Origin: JBBRLG01 sp038231495
GTDB taxonomy: Bacteria > Planctomycetota > Planctomycetia > Gemmatales > Gemmataceae
DNA length: 21,966 nucleotides
Assembly (NCBI GenBank): GCA_038231495.1
Contig: JBBRLG010000046.1
Span: forward strand, 1-21,966
Direction of reading: 5' to 3'
Positions within the stretch are counted from its first letter, which is position 1. Each line of letters starts with the position of its first letter. Under the pieces are notes generated by a model. The model was not told the origin of the DNA. It did not search any database and saw only the letters and a list, made by a program, of their open reading frames with translations. This document shows positions 1 through 6,783 of this stretch, in pieces. The position numbers were made by a program, and so were the translations under genes.

Positions 1-323
1 GCGCGCGCCCCCGGGGGGCCTCCCCCCCCCCCGCTCGCCATTTTTAGTGACACTAACACTAAACCCCAACGCAGCAACTCGGCACTTGCCGGTCCTCCAG
101 CCCTTCCAACCCCAGGCTGCGCCGACGGCCGGGCGGCCGGGGGTTCGGCCCGCGCGGCGGCCGTGGGCCGAACACGCGACCGGGCAGCGACCAGACCCAC
201 CGGCACAATCGCAATAGCGCCGCAACCATTCGAGCCTCCGTCGGGACACGACAACAAGATAAGCCGTCGCGGAAGAGCGTGTATGCCTACCCTACTCGAT
301 GACGCGAACGGCGAACACTAATC
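1..323. other. Gene-free leader with G/C homopolymer tracts
   Basis: No credible coding region is visible here. The first 34 bases are almost pure runs of G and C. Around 45-63 a short inverted motif, TTTAGTG and CACTAAA separated by seven bases, is present. The rest is GC-rich spacer without clear motifs. Position 1 is simply the window edge, so the end of an upstream gene could lie just outside. Confidence 0.5.
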
Positions 324-458
324 GTAACCGTTCACCGGCAACTTCTCCCCCCTTACGAAGGGGGGGTAGGGGGGTTAAGAACGATTGCAGTACGCGGGCA
401 TCGCGCTATTCCCACCCCCCCTACCCCCCCCTTCGAAAGGGGGGGAGTGAACGGTTAC
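324..458. mobile_element. MITE-like inverted-repeat element with 8-bp target duplication
   Basis: The 12-bp ends GTAACCGTTCAC (324-335) and GTGAACGGTTAC (447-458) are perfect inverted repeats. Immediately outside them the 8-mer CACTAATC occurs in direct orientation on both sides (316-323 and 459-466), which is what a transposase-made target-site duplication looks like. Each arm also holds a smaller C-run/TTACGAA or TTTCGAA/G-run palindrome (about 345-374 and 411-446), so the whole 135 bp can fold as one long hairpin or two small ones. The G runs could also form a quadruplex. It encodes nothing and has no transposase, so it would be a non-autonomous element moved in trans. It lies just upstream of the selenoprotein promoter and may influence that gene. 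The element structure is seen directly; mobility is inferred. Confidence 0.75.
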
Positions 459-494
459 CACTAATCTTTCTACCAAATCCGGGTCTCATTTCTT

Positions 495-523
495 TTGACA
501 CTGCGGCGCACGCCTGCCATGAT
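495..523 (+). promoter_or_regulatory. Sigma70-like promoter for the selenoprotein gene
   Basis: A perfect -35 hexamer TTGACA (495-500) is followed by a 17-base spacer and CATGAT (518-523), which matches 4 of 6 bases of the -10 consensus. Transcription would start near 530, leaving a leader of about 40 bases before the ATG at 571. The ribosome site GGAGA (559-563) lies 7 bases before that ATG. This is a consensus match only; planctomycete promoters are poorly characterised. Confidence 0.4.
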
Positions 524-570
524 GCGCACGGAGACAAAACCCCTCAGTCCGATTGCGCGGAGAACGCGTT

Positions 571-2265
571 ATGCTGTGTCGCTGGCTTTTCACGCTGCTC
601 ACGTTGGTCATGAGTTGCTCGACCGCCTTCGCTGACTCATTTACCGTGACGGTAAAGGTCGTCGATGGCGCGAACATGCCCGTCCCGAAAGCCGACCTGT
701 CCCTGTTCTGGGAGGCAAAAGACCGGGCCATGACCCCGGTAACCGACAAAGCGGCCGTCACCGATGCCGCCGGGAAGGCCGTCCTCCGCGTGGACGACTG
801 GAACGAGAAACGGCCGCTGCTCATCCTGTCGGCCGACCGCATGCTCGGCGCTATCGTCGGCGTCAGCAAGGCCGAGGCCGGGAAGGAAATAGTCGTCGCG
901 CTGGGGCCGACGGTCCGGGTGAAGGGCCAACTGGAGTGCAAGGAACTGAACGTCAAGCCCGACTGGTCGAACACGACCGTCGCCGTCGAGGGGTTCCGGG
1001 CGTTTTTCACGCAAAACAGCAGCAAGTCCGCCGCGTTCGCGTTCGTGCTACCGGCCGGAAAGTACACGCTCACCAATTACGGCAAGGATGTCGAGGACGC
1101 CAAGCAAACGGTCGCGGTCACGGCCGATCGCTCCGAAATCGACCTCGGCACGATCGACCTCAAAGCAAGCCCGGTCGCCAAATTGAGGGGCAAGACGCCG
1201 CCGGATTGGGTGATCGCCGACGCCCGCGGCATGAAGGCGGAAGCCAAACTGGCCGACTTCAAGGGCAAATGGGTGTACCTCGAATTCTGGGGACACTGGT
1301 GAGGCCCTTGCTACGCCGGCAGTTTGCCGGAACTGATTGGGCTGTGCGAAGACCACGCCGACCACCGCGACAAGTTTGAAGTGTTCGCGGTCCACGACGA
1401 CACCTTGAAGACGTTTGCCGACCTGGACGAGAAACTGGTGAAGATCAAGAAGGGCTTCTGGCAAGGGAAAGATCTGCCCTTTCCGATGCTGCTCGACACG
1501 ACCGCAAAGACCCACAAAACGTACGGCGTCCGCGCCCACCCGACCGGCCTGCTCATCGACCCGGACGGCAAGGTGGTCGGCGAGGCGACGCCGTCCGACC
1601 TCGAAGCGAAACTGCCGTCGGTGTCGCCGGCAAAAAAATGGGCGCGGCACCGGGACATGTATAAGCACACGAGTTGGTCGTTCACGTCGGGCGATTTCAC
1701 ACCGGCCCAATTCGCCAGCATGGTCAAGCGGTTTACGGACTGCGACGTGGAACTGGACGCGGAAGCGCTCAAGGCGAGCGGGCTGACCGCGGACGGCGGG
1801 CTAGCTGCCAGGCTAATTGGCGGGCCGGTGACGCTGCGAAGCATCGAGGAATTGTTTCTCGCCCCGCACGGGTTGGGCGTCGTGCCGGCGGCGGACGGGA
1901 AGAAGCTCCTCATCACCAAGCGGCCGGGGACGAAGGAGGCGGAATCGTACCTGCAAAAGCTGCACGCCAAAGAACTGACCGCAAAGCTCGACCCGCCGCC
2001 GGCCGACAAACCGGACGAAGCGAAGCCGCTGGAGATCAAGGAGCAAAAGCTGTTCGACGCACTCAAACTGATCCAGAGCGAATTCGATCTGCCTTTCGCG
2101 CTCGACGCCAAGGCAATCCAGGCAAAGGTGCTGGACCCGCAAGCGAAGGTGAGCGGCACCATCGACCCCAAGGACCTGCGAAAATCGCTGGCCAAGCTGC
2201 TCGAACCCCTCGGTCTGAAGGTGGAGGTTCGGCAGGAAGCGCTGGTGGTGACCGGACCGAAATGA
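571..2265 (+). CDS. Secreted TlpA/thioredoxin-like selenoprotein (UGPC) with C-terminal STN-like repeats
   Basis: Read through the in-frame TGA at 1300-1302, this is one 564-residue protein. A signal peptide (1-22) is followed by beta-rich, carboxypeptidase-regulatory/Ig-like segments (about 24-200). A thioredoxin-fold domain (about 205-350) comes next: the line is 'YLEFWGHW-TGA-GPC', so residue 244 falls on the first Cys of the usual WCGPC site and reads as UGPC; the resolving Cys247 and the cis-Pro loop 'GVRAHPTGLLIDPDG' (Pro324) are intact. Two repeats resembling the STN domain of secretins and TonB receptors follow (about 385-450 and 500-562). The family reduces or oxidises thiols in the envelope. 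I chose ATG 571 because GGAGA lies at good spacing and the signal peptide starts there; a TTG at 553 is less likely. Alternatives are a true stop, or a Cys codon altered by mutation or error, but fold, frame and codon use continue unbroken and a SECIS-like hairpin is present. Confidence 0.82.
1303..1342 (+). promoter_or_regulatory. Bacterial SECIS-like hairpin after the TGA codon
   Basis: Directly after the TGA, a lower stem GCCC (1304-1307) / GGGC (1339-1342) and an upper stem CCGGCA (1316-1321) / TGCCGG (1325-1330) enclose a GTT loop (1322-1324). The loop G is the 20th base after the TGA, close to the position of the loop guanines in the E. coli fdhF SECIS (from memory, about 19-20 bases). 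Such a hairpin, read inside the coding region, recruits SelB with Sec-tRNA. It overlaps codons of the thioredoxin domain, as bacterial SECIS elements do. Stem and spacing are seen; function is inferred. Confidence 0.7.
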
Positions 2266-2275
2266 ACGATCCAAA

Positions 2276-2309
2276 GGCGAGCGTCGGGGCGTAAGCCCCG
2301 ACGCTCGCC
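2276..2309. terminator. Perfect 15-bp-stem hairpin between convergent genes
   Basis: GGCGAGCGTCGGGGC (2276-2290) pairs perfectly with 2295-2309 across a GTAA loop. It starts 10 bases after the selenoprotein stop and ends 32 bases before the 3' end of the convergent protease gene, so it can serve both strands. No T run follows, so it is not a textbook intrinsic terminator. It may equally be a dispersed palindromic repeat that has settled at a gene end. Confidence 0.6.
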
Positions 2310-2341
2310 CGAAGTTCAAGCGAGTATAAACGCGCGGTTCC

Positions 2342-5032
2342 TTACTTGTCGCCACCCCCGACACGCTCCTTGACGGTCGCCAAAGCCTGCGCGGTCGCCG
2401 GACCACTCATGAAGTCGTTCTCCTTCGCCAGCTTCTCCAGCGGCTCGATGCTGTCGCGACCGCCGACCTCGCCCAACACCTTGCATACTTCCGTCCGCGT
2501 CATCCAGTCGGTCGAGGTCAGCAGTGGGAGGACCGCCTTCTCCACGACCCCCGCGTCCAGCGTCCGCAACACCTTGGACGCCTTGGCGCGGTCGTGGATG
2601 TCGGTGAGGCGCTTCGCGATGGCCTTCACGCCGGCCTCGTCCTTCGTTTCCGCCAGGGCGTCCATCGTCTCGGCGTGCATCGTCGGGTCGAAGCCGTCCA
2701 GCCGCTTGACGAGCGTCGGCACCGCGTCCTTGCCGGCCCAACGCCCCAACGCCTTCGCCGCCGCCGCCCGCGCTTCCGCCGACTGGTCGTTCAACAGCGA
2801 TTCCAGCCGCGGCACCAGGTCGGCCCGGCGCTCGGCCACCGGCGGCGTCGCCGCCACCCGGCGCACCGCATAGGTGCGGCGGGTGGCGTCCGCCGACTTC
2901 AAATCTTCCAGCGCCGCGGGCCACTCCTCCTTCGTCAACGGCACCCGCTCGCGGACCGACGTGAGGGCACTCCGCACCAACGGCCCCTCGACGGGGTTCG
3001 CCCGCAGCGCCTCGTTCAGCGGGGTGACGCTCGCCGCCGAGCCGATTTCCTTGAGGATCAGGTACACCTGGAAGCGGACCTGCGAATCCCTACTCTTCAA
3101 CAAGGGCACGACGGTCGGCTCGGCGGCCGGACCCATCGCCTTGAGTACCTCGGACGCGAAGATGGCGTCTGTCCCGCTCAGCCGCGCGACCACTACGCCC
3201 GCGTACTGCACGTCCGGCCGCTCCTTCAGGACATCAAACACGGCCGTGCGTACCAGGAACGACGAGTCGTCCAACAGTTTCACCAGCGCAGCGGGGGCGT
3301 CTTTGGGGTCGCACGCCGCCAGCGCCCTGACGGCGGCCGCCCGCGTCAATTCATCCGTCGAGGTCAACAGCGGCTGCAAGGCCTGCTTGAACTCCGCGCG
3401 GCGCTCGGCCGGCGGTCTCAAGGCCAGGAGGCTCGCCGCCCTTAGCCGTGCCCCTTCGTCGGCCCCCTTCAAGTCGGCCAACATGCCCGTCAAGTCTTCG
3501 GGCGCCGCCGGCACCGTCGGGTTGGGACCGACCGGCGGCGCGTTCGTGCCGGGCGCCGCCACGGTCAACGTCCGCGGTTCGGTGTACACCGTGCGACCCG
3601 ACCCGTTTTCATACGACACCTGGGCGAGGATATTTAAGGAGCCTTTCGTCGGCGGCGTCAGAGCCAGCACGGTCGCGGCCACCGCCGCTTCGATCTTCAA
3701 CGGACTCGACTTCGCGCCGGCCAGCATTTCCCAACCGTCCTTGCCCCGCGTGGGCGGCTTCAATTCGTCCGCGGGGCCATAGAGCAGGGTGAGATTGCGC
3801 AACTTACCCAGCGGGTCGGAGACGCGGGCGATGGCGCGGACTTGGGTCTGCCCTTGGGTCGTCGAGGTCGTGACCGGGCCCGGCGGCTCGACCCGGCCTT
3901 CCATCAGACGGTCGAGCTTGTGGACCGGAATGGCGTACCCGATGTTTGAATTCTTGATCTTGGCGACGGCCACGCCGATGAGGGTGCCCTTCTCGTCCAC
4001 GACCGGCCCGCCGCTGTTGCCGGGGTTCAGGTCGAGGCTCAGCTGCACGTCGGACAACTCTTCGCCGTTCAGCCGCAGCGACGACACGGTCCCCTTGGTG
4101 ACGGTGATGGCGGGGTTTTTCTGCTTGGGGTCCAGCGCGGCGCCGAACGGAAAGCCGAACGCCAGCACGGTCATCGTCTCGACCAGCTTCGGCGTCTGGG
4201 TGCAATCGATGGGCCGCGGCGGGTCGTTCACGCCGGTGACTTTGAGCACGGCCAGGTCGGCGTCCTTGTCGTCGCCGACGAGTACGGCCTTGAGGGACTG
4301 TTCCTGCGGGGTGCCGCTGCGGAAGACGACGGTAAACTCGGAGAACGGCGCGACGAACCCGCGGAACGGCCGGCCCGGCCCGATGATCCGCACGTCGGGC
4401 GGCGTGACGACGTGGTGGTTGGTGACGACGTAAACGGCGTCGCCCTGCGCCCGGAAGACGAAACCGCTGCCGCTCGAACCGAGGTCGCCGGACCGGGCCT
4501 TGACGTAGACGCTGGCGGCCTTGAGTTCGGCGAGGGGCAGTGCGCCGCCGTCGGCTTTGATCGGATCCTTCGGCGGCTGCGGGACGACGGGGGGCGGGCC
4601 GCCGTTTGCGGGGCCGGGATTGGGCTTTCCGACGGGCGCCTGGGCCATCACCTGTTGGGTGGGCGCCAGCTGCTGCGCGGCCACGTTCGCCTGCTGGGAG
4701 CGCGTGAAATACATCGCAGCGCCGCCGCCGGCGCAGAGGAGGAGCAGCAGTCCCAAGGCGACGCCGCCGCAGACCAGGCCGATGAGCAACCCGTTGCCTT
4801 TGCGCACGGGGGGACTGTCGTCTTCCTCGCGCCGCTGCTTCTTCACCGGAGGCTTGGCGGCCGTCCGGGCGGGGCCGGGTTTGGCTTGAATGCGGGCACC
4901 CGAATCGTCGTCTTCGCGCACGGGGGCGATGACGAAGTCGCATTCGGAACAACGGACATTGCCGGTCTTTAGAACGCGGGCCTTTCCGAGGGGGGTATGA
5001 CATTCGGGGCAATCGCGAGGGAATTTCGCCAC
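2342..5032 (-). CDS. Zinc-ribbon, membrane-anchored trypsin-like serine protease with HEAT repeats
   Basis: The 896-residue product starts with a four-Cys zinc ribbon (C8, C11, C28, C31; MJ0042-like), then a basic/acidic linker, one transmembrane segment (about 81-109) and a Pro-rich linker. The trypsin/HtrA-type protease domain (about 170-380) has an apparently complete triad: His207 in 'TNHHVV', Asp259 in 'DADLAVLKV', Ser340 in 'NPGNSGGP'. A beta-rich middle segment (about 395-495) precedes a long run of HEAT/armadillo-like helical repeats (about 515-890). The zinc ribbon should face the cytoplasm, with protease and HEAT repeats outside. The start is GTG at 5030-5032, with GGAG about 9 bases before it. 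Its substrate is unknown; the HEAT solenoid suggests protein-protein contacts. There is no PDZ domain, unlike the HtrA-like genes at the other end of the window. Confidence 0.92.
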   Translation of the reverse strand: MAKFPRDCPECHTPLGKARVLKTGNVRCSECDFVIAPVREDDDSGARIQAKPGPARTAAKPPVKKQRREEDDSPPVRKGNGLLIGLVCGGVALGLLLLLCAGGGAAMYFTRSQQANVAAQQLAPTQQVMAQAPVGKPNPGPANGGPPPVVPQPPKDPIKADGGALPLAELKAASVYVKARSGDLGSSGSGFVFRAQGDAVYVVTNHHVVTPPDVRIIGPGRPFRGFVAPFSEFTVVFRSGTPQEQSLKAVLVGDDKDADLAVLKVTGVNDPPRPIDCTQTPKLVETMTVLAFGFPFGAALDPKQKNPAITVTKGTVSSLRLNGEELSDVQLSLDLNPGNSGGPVVDEKGTLIGVAVAKIKNSNIGYAIPVHKLDRLMEGRVEPPGPVTTSTTQGQTQVRAIARVSDPLGKLRNLTLLYGPADELKPPTRGKDGWEMLAGAKSSPLKIEAAVAATVLALTPPTKGSLNILAQVSYENGSGRTVYTEPRTLTVAAPGTNAPPVGPNPTVPAAPEDLTGMLADLKGADEGARLRAASLLALRPPAERRAEFKQALQPLLTSTDELTRAAAVRALAACDPKDAPAALVKLLDDSSFLVRTAVFDVLKERPDVQYAGVVVARLSGTDAIFASEVLKAMGPAAEPTVVPLLKSRDSQVRFQVYLILKEIGSAASVTPLNEALRANPVEGPLVRSALTSVRERVPLTKEEWPAALEDLKSADATRRTYAVRRVAATPPVAERRADLVPRLESLLNDQSAEARAAAAKALGRWAGKDAVPTLVKRLDGFDPTMHAETMDALAETKDEAGVKAIAKRLTDIHDRAKASKVLRTLDAGVVEKAVLPLLTSTDWMTRTEVCKVLGEVGGRDSIEPLEKLAKENDFMSGPATAQALATVKERVGGGDK

Positions 5033-5207
5033 GGGATGACTCTCCGGTAACGGATAAAGCGGGGAAGCGCACCGTTGTGCGGGGAACGTCGTTGCAGTTC
5101 AGTGGTCACGAGTCTGAATAGTTGATTGTATCCGACCGGCGGACGGCTACAACGATTATCCGGCGGTTTGGTGGTGTCGGGCGTGGCAAAACATTCGGGG
5201 AGCCGCA

Positions 5208-5236
5208 CCCCGGATGGCGCGCAGCGCCATCCGGGG
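5208..5236. repeat. Perfect 13-bp inverted repeat, GCA loop
   Basis: CCCCGGATGGCGC (5208-5220) pairs with 5224-5236 around a three-base GCA loop. It is not coding. It could stop transcription coming from the cassette at 5430-6610 or be a dispersed palindromic repeat. Confidence 0.6.
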
Positions 5237-5286
5237 GCGAGACTGATTGACGAAGACAGGCACCCCCTTGCCACCCCCTTCGCCGA

Positions 5287-5310
5287 CCCTTGCCACGCCT
5301 TTGGCAAGGG
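5287..5310. repeat. Perfect 9-bp inverted repeat
   Basis: CCCTTGCCA (5287-5295) pairs with TGGCAAGGG (5302-5310) over a six-base loop. The CCCTTGCCA core also resembles nearby text at 5266-5275, suggesting local duplication. Confidence 0.5.
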
Positions 5311-5342
5311 ACTAACAGCGCCGCTGCCTGCTCCTGACGGGT

Positions 5343-5383
5343 GCCGGGTGCCACCGGCGGCTTGTCCGCCCGTGGCACCCGGC
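5343..5383. repeat. Interrupted inverted repeat, GTGCCAC family
   Basis: GCCGGGTGCCAC (5343-5354) pairs with 5372-5383, and inside it GGCGG (5356-5360) pairs with CCGCC (5366-5370), with one mismatch between the two stems and a CTTGT loop. The GGTGCCAC-GGCGG core is shared with the palindrome at 6669-6701, so the two look like copies of one dispersed repeat family. It lies about 45 bp after the end of the cassette at 5430 and may act as its terminator. Confidence 0.6.
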
Positions 5384-5429
5384 GTCAGCGACCGGAGTGT
5401 CCGGCTCTTTCACATCGTTGGCGACCAGG

Positions 5430-5807
5430 TTAGGCAAGTGTCGCGAAGGGCGTCCCCAGGGAAGCACGGAGGCGCTCCAACAAAGTCTCGACTTCCTCGC
5501 GCTCGCTCGTCTTCAGTTGCAGACTTAGTTCGGTCGGATCGCTGCCGCACTCATTGAGGCAGTCTTCGACCACCGCGATCAGCAGGGCGGACTCCTGGTC
5601 TGAGAGGAGAACTTCTTGAGCTTTTGGTGACTGGGATCGTTCGTGTGTTTCGCGCAGACCGATGAGCTTGTCCGAGGCTCCATCAACCATTGCCTGCTGG
5701 TCCTCGGTCAACTCCCGCCGGGCAGCCATGCGAAAAGGAACCCCCCGGTGCATCAGCGTGGCCCCGAGTAACATGGACGCTTCTTTGTCAGACAGTCGAA
5801 TCAGCAT
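5430..5807 (-). CDS. Small cytoplasmic protein with a duplicated motif, last gene of peptidase cassette
   Basis: I do not recognise this 125-residue protein. It has no signal peptide and is mostly helical and acidic. Two halves look related: 'RLSDKEASMLLGATLM' near the N-terminus and 'LLSDQESALLIAVVEDCL' near residue 67, each followed by a charged helix ending in a DKL or ERL motif, suggesting an internal duplication. AGGAA lies close upstream of the ATG. It starts 19 bases after the stop of the C39-like peptidase gene and is probably translated from the same transcript. Function unknown; a role with the peptidase is only inferred from position. Confidence 0.7.
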   Translation of the reverse strand: MLIRLSDKEASMLLGATLMHRGVPFRMAARRELTEDQQAMVDGASDKLIGLRETHERSQSPKAQEVLLSDQESALLIAVVEDCLNECGSDPTELSLQLKTSEREEVETLLERLRASLGTPFATLA

Positions 5808-5826
5808 GTCACGTTCCTACCTTGTT

Positions 5827-6294
5827 TCAGGGCCATTGTCGTGGTCGAAGGAACGCCGTGAACTGACCTGATTGCGCCCACGCCTTCTCAAAGCTTTGCA
5901 AAGACGTAGTTTGGGGCACCGTAGCAAAGTACGGATCATGGAGAGCCACCGTCATGGCCTCGACGCCGACCACCACGGCTGTATGGAAGATGTCCATACT
6001 CCAATATTCGAGGGTGCCCGTTTTCAGAAAGACGATGGCAGGTTGGTTGTCGGCCAACACCCTTTCCAGTTCGACCAGATTCGACGGGCGAAGATAAACC
6101 TCGAATGCAGACCCGGAGAGCCGCATCAGGTTGCCGGCGCGGGTGCCCGTCGGCTGCGTATCGAGGAGTAAACGTAATTCGGCTTCGGTTCGGATGTCGC
6201 CGTAGTGCGCCAGCATCATCCGAACGCAGGCCGCAACACACGAATACTCAAGCTCCTGTTGGAAGTGCGGCACGTTGAGCCAACTGCTCGGCAT
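5827..6294 (-). CDS. C39-like (papain-fold) cysteine peptidase domain protein
   Basis: The 155-residue product is essentially one peptidase C39-like domain. 'FQQELEYSCVAACVRMML' gives an oxyanion Gln (12 or 13) and the nucleophile Cys19; 'FHTAVVVGV' gives His104; 'LHDPYF' gives Asp120, the usual papain-fold order. C39 domains cleave after double-glycine leaders in bacteriocin exporters, but stand-alone forms such as this have mostly unknown substrates. No signal peptide or membrane segment is seen, so it should be cytoplasmic. The start overlaps the 3' end of the preceding gene by 47 bases, with GGGAG about 10 bases before the ATG, suggesting translational coupling. No double-glycine precursor peptide was found nearby. 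Confidence 0.8.
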   Translation of the reverse strand: MPSSWLNVPHFQQELEYSCVAACVRMMLAHYGDIRTEAELRLLLDTQPTGTRAGNLMRLSGSAFEVYLRPSNLVELERVLADNQPAIVFLKTGTLEYWSMDIFHTAVVVGVEAMTVALHDPYFATVPQTTSLQSFEKAWAQSGQFTAFLRPRQWP

Positions 6295-6610
6295 ATTGCA
6301 TCATCTCCCGCTCGGTTTGCGGGTCGGTCAACAGTTCTCCCGTTCCCGCATCGATCCGTAACGTTCCGACGCGACCGATCACACCCTTTCCCGGCAGGGT
6401 AAACACGACGGGAACCGACCAGTAAACGCGCTCGCCGACGGTCAGCTCCGGGGTGTCACCGCCCAGTTGCGTGCTGAGTTCCTGCATGACGTATTGGGTG
6501 ACTCGTTGCCGTGCGGAAAACGACGTAATGTTCAGCGCCTGCGTCACCCGAATGGTGAGGTCCAGCGTACTTTCCGTCGGCAGTGGCATACCGGGAAGGT
6601 GGGTAATCAT
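6248..6610 (-). CDS. Conserved-looking small protein, first gene of C39-like peptidase cassette
   Basis: The product is 120 residues when started at the ATG at 6608-6610, which has GGAAG at good spacing. A longer frame from 6700 exists but would run through the palindrome at 6669-6701, so I reject it. The middle reads 'ARQRVTQYVMQELS' followed by 'VGERVYWSVPVVFTLPGKG' and 'VGTLRIDAGTGELL', a strand-rich pattern resembling small PepSY-like folds, and ends in a helix. I believe similar proteins occur in cyanobacteria and planctomycetes but cannot name the family. No signal peptide. It overlaps the start of the C39-like gene, so the two are probably made together, possibly as partner or inhibitor. 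That role is inference. Confidence 0.75.
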   Translation of the reverse strand: MITHLPGMPLPTESTLDLTIRVTQALNITSFSARQRVTQYVMQELSTQLGGDTPELTVGERVYWSVPVVFTLPGKGVIGRVGTLRIDAGTGELLTDPQTEREMMQYAEQLAQRAALPTGA

Positions 6611-6668
6611 GGTTTCTTCCTTCGCGTCGTCTAAAGCGGCGCTGCTTAGTTTAGCCGGTTTGGCGCTA

Positions 6669-6701
6669 GGTGCCACTGGCGAGCAAACCGCCAGTGACAC
6701 C
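6669..6701. repeat. Inverted repeat, GTGCCAC family copy
   Basis: GGTGCCACTGGCG (6669-6681) pairs with 6689-6701 with one mismatch across a seven-base loop. The core matches the repeat at 5343-5383; the two copies bracket the three-gene C39-like cassette, one on each side. Confidence 0.6.
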
Positions 6702-6747
6702 CGACGTGGACTTGGCAGACAATCTTGCCGTCAGGGTGGCGCGGCGG

Positions 6748-6783
6748 TTACTTCTTCTTCACGGCCAGATCCTTCATCTCAAG
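6748..6783 (-). pseudogene. Remnant of a gene 3' end next to vapC
   Basis: Read on the minus strand, this stretch gives 'LEMKDLAVKKK' and a stop, closely matching the tail 'ELKELTAKKK' plus stop of the cytochrome/WD40 gene at 7553-7588. The nucleotide match runs on for about nine bases beyond the stop (about 81% over 42 bases by eye). The remnant begins within the last five bases of vapC. It could be what is left of a tandem paralogue, or a duplication made when the VapBC module arrived. Confidence 0.4.

Larger units (their letters stand above)
5033..5429. other. Spacer of about 400 bp with three hairpins
   Basis: No supported gene. The stretch holds a 13-bp perfect stem with GCA loop (5208-5236), a 9-bp perfect stem (5287-5310) and a long interrupted stem (5343-5383), which are described separately. 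It lies between the start of the protease gene (leftward) and the end of the three-gene peptidase cassette (also leftward), so the promoter of the protease gene should be near 5060-5150, but I found no convincing consensus. Confidence 0.5.

Noticed and set aside
343..446. CRISPR-like or tandem repeat
   Set aside because: Only two arms are present and they are inverted relative to each other, with target duplication outside; this is a MITE-like structure, not an array.
299..613. Open frame across the MITE-like element
   Set aside because: Its translation is just the inverted-repeat element and spacer; the two 'PPLRRGG' and 'PPLRKGG' stretches come from the G/C-run palindromes.
1300..1302. TGA as a pseudogene-making stop mutation
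   Set aside because: Not excluded, but the exact placement at the redox Cys plus the SECIS-like hairpin at the right distance makes Sec decoding more likely.
1324..2265. Separate gene starting after the TGA
   Set aside because: It would begin in the middle of a thioredoxin fold with no ribosome site or signal peptide and would lack the active site; it is better read as the second part of the selenoprotein.
3804..5072. Open frame of 422 codons on the minus strand
   Set aside because: It overlaps the zinc-ribbon protease gene in another frame; extremely Arg-rich and without motifs.
6611..6700. N-terminal extension of the first cassette gene
   Set aside because: It would translate through the palindromic repeat at 6669-6701; the ATG at 6610 has a proper ribosome site.
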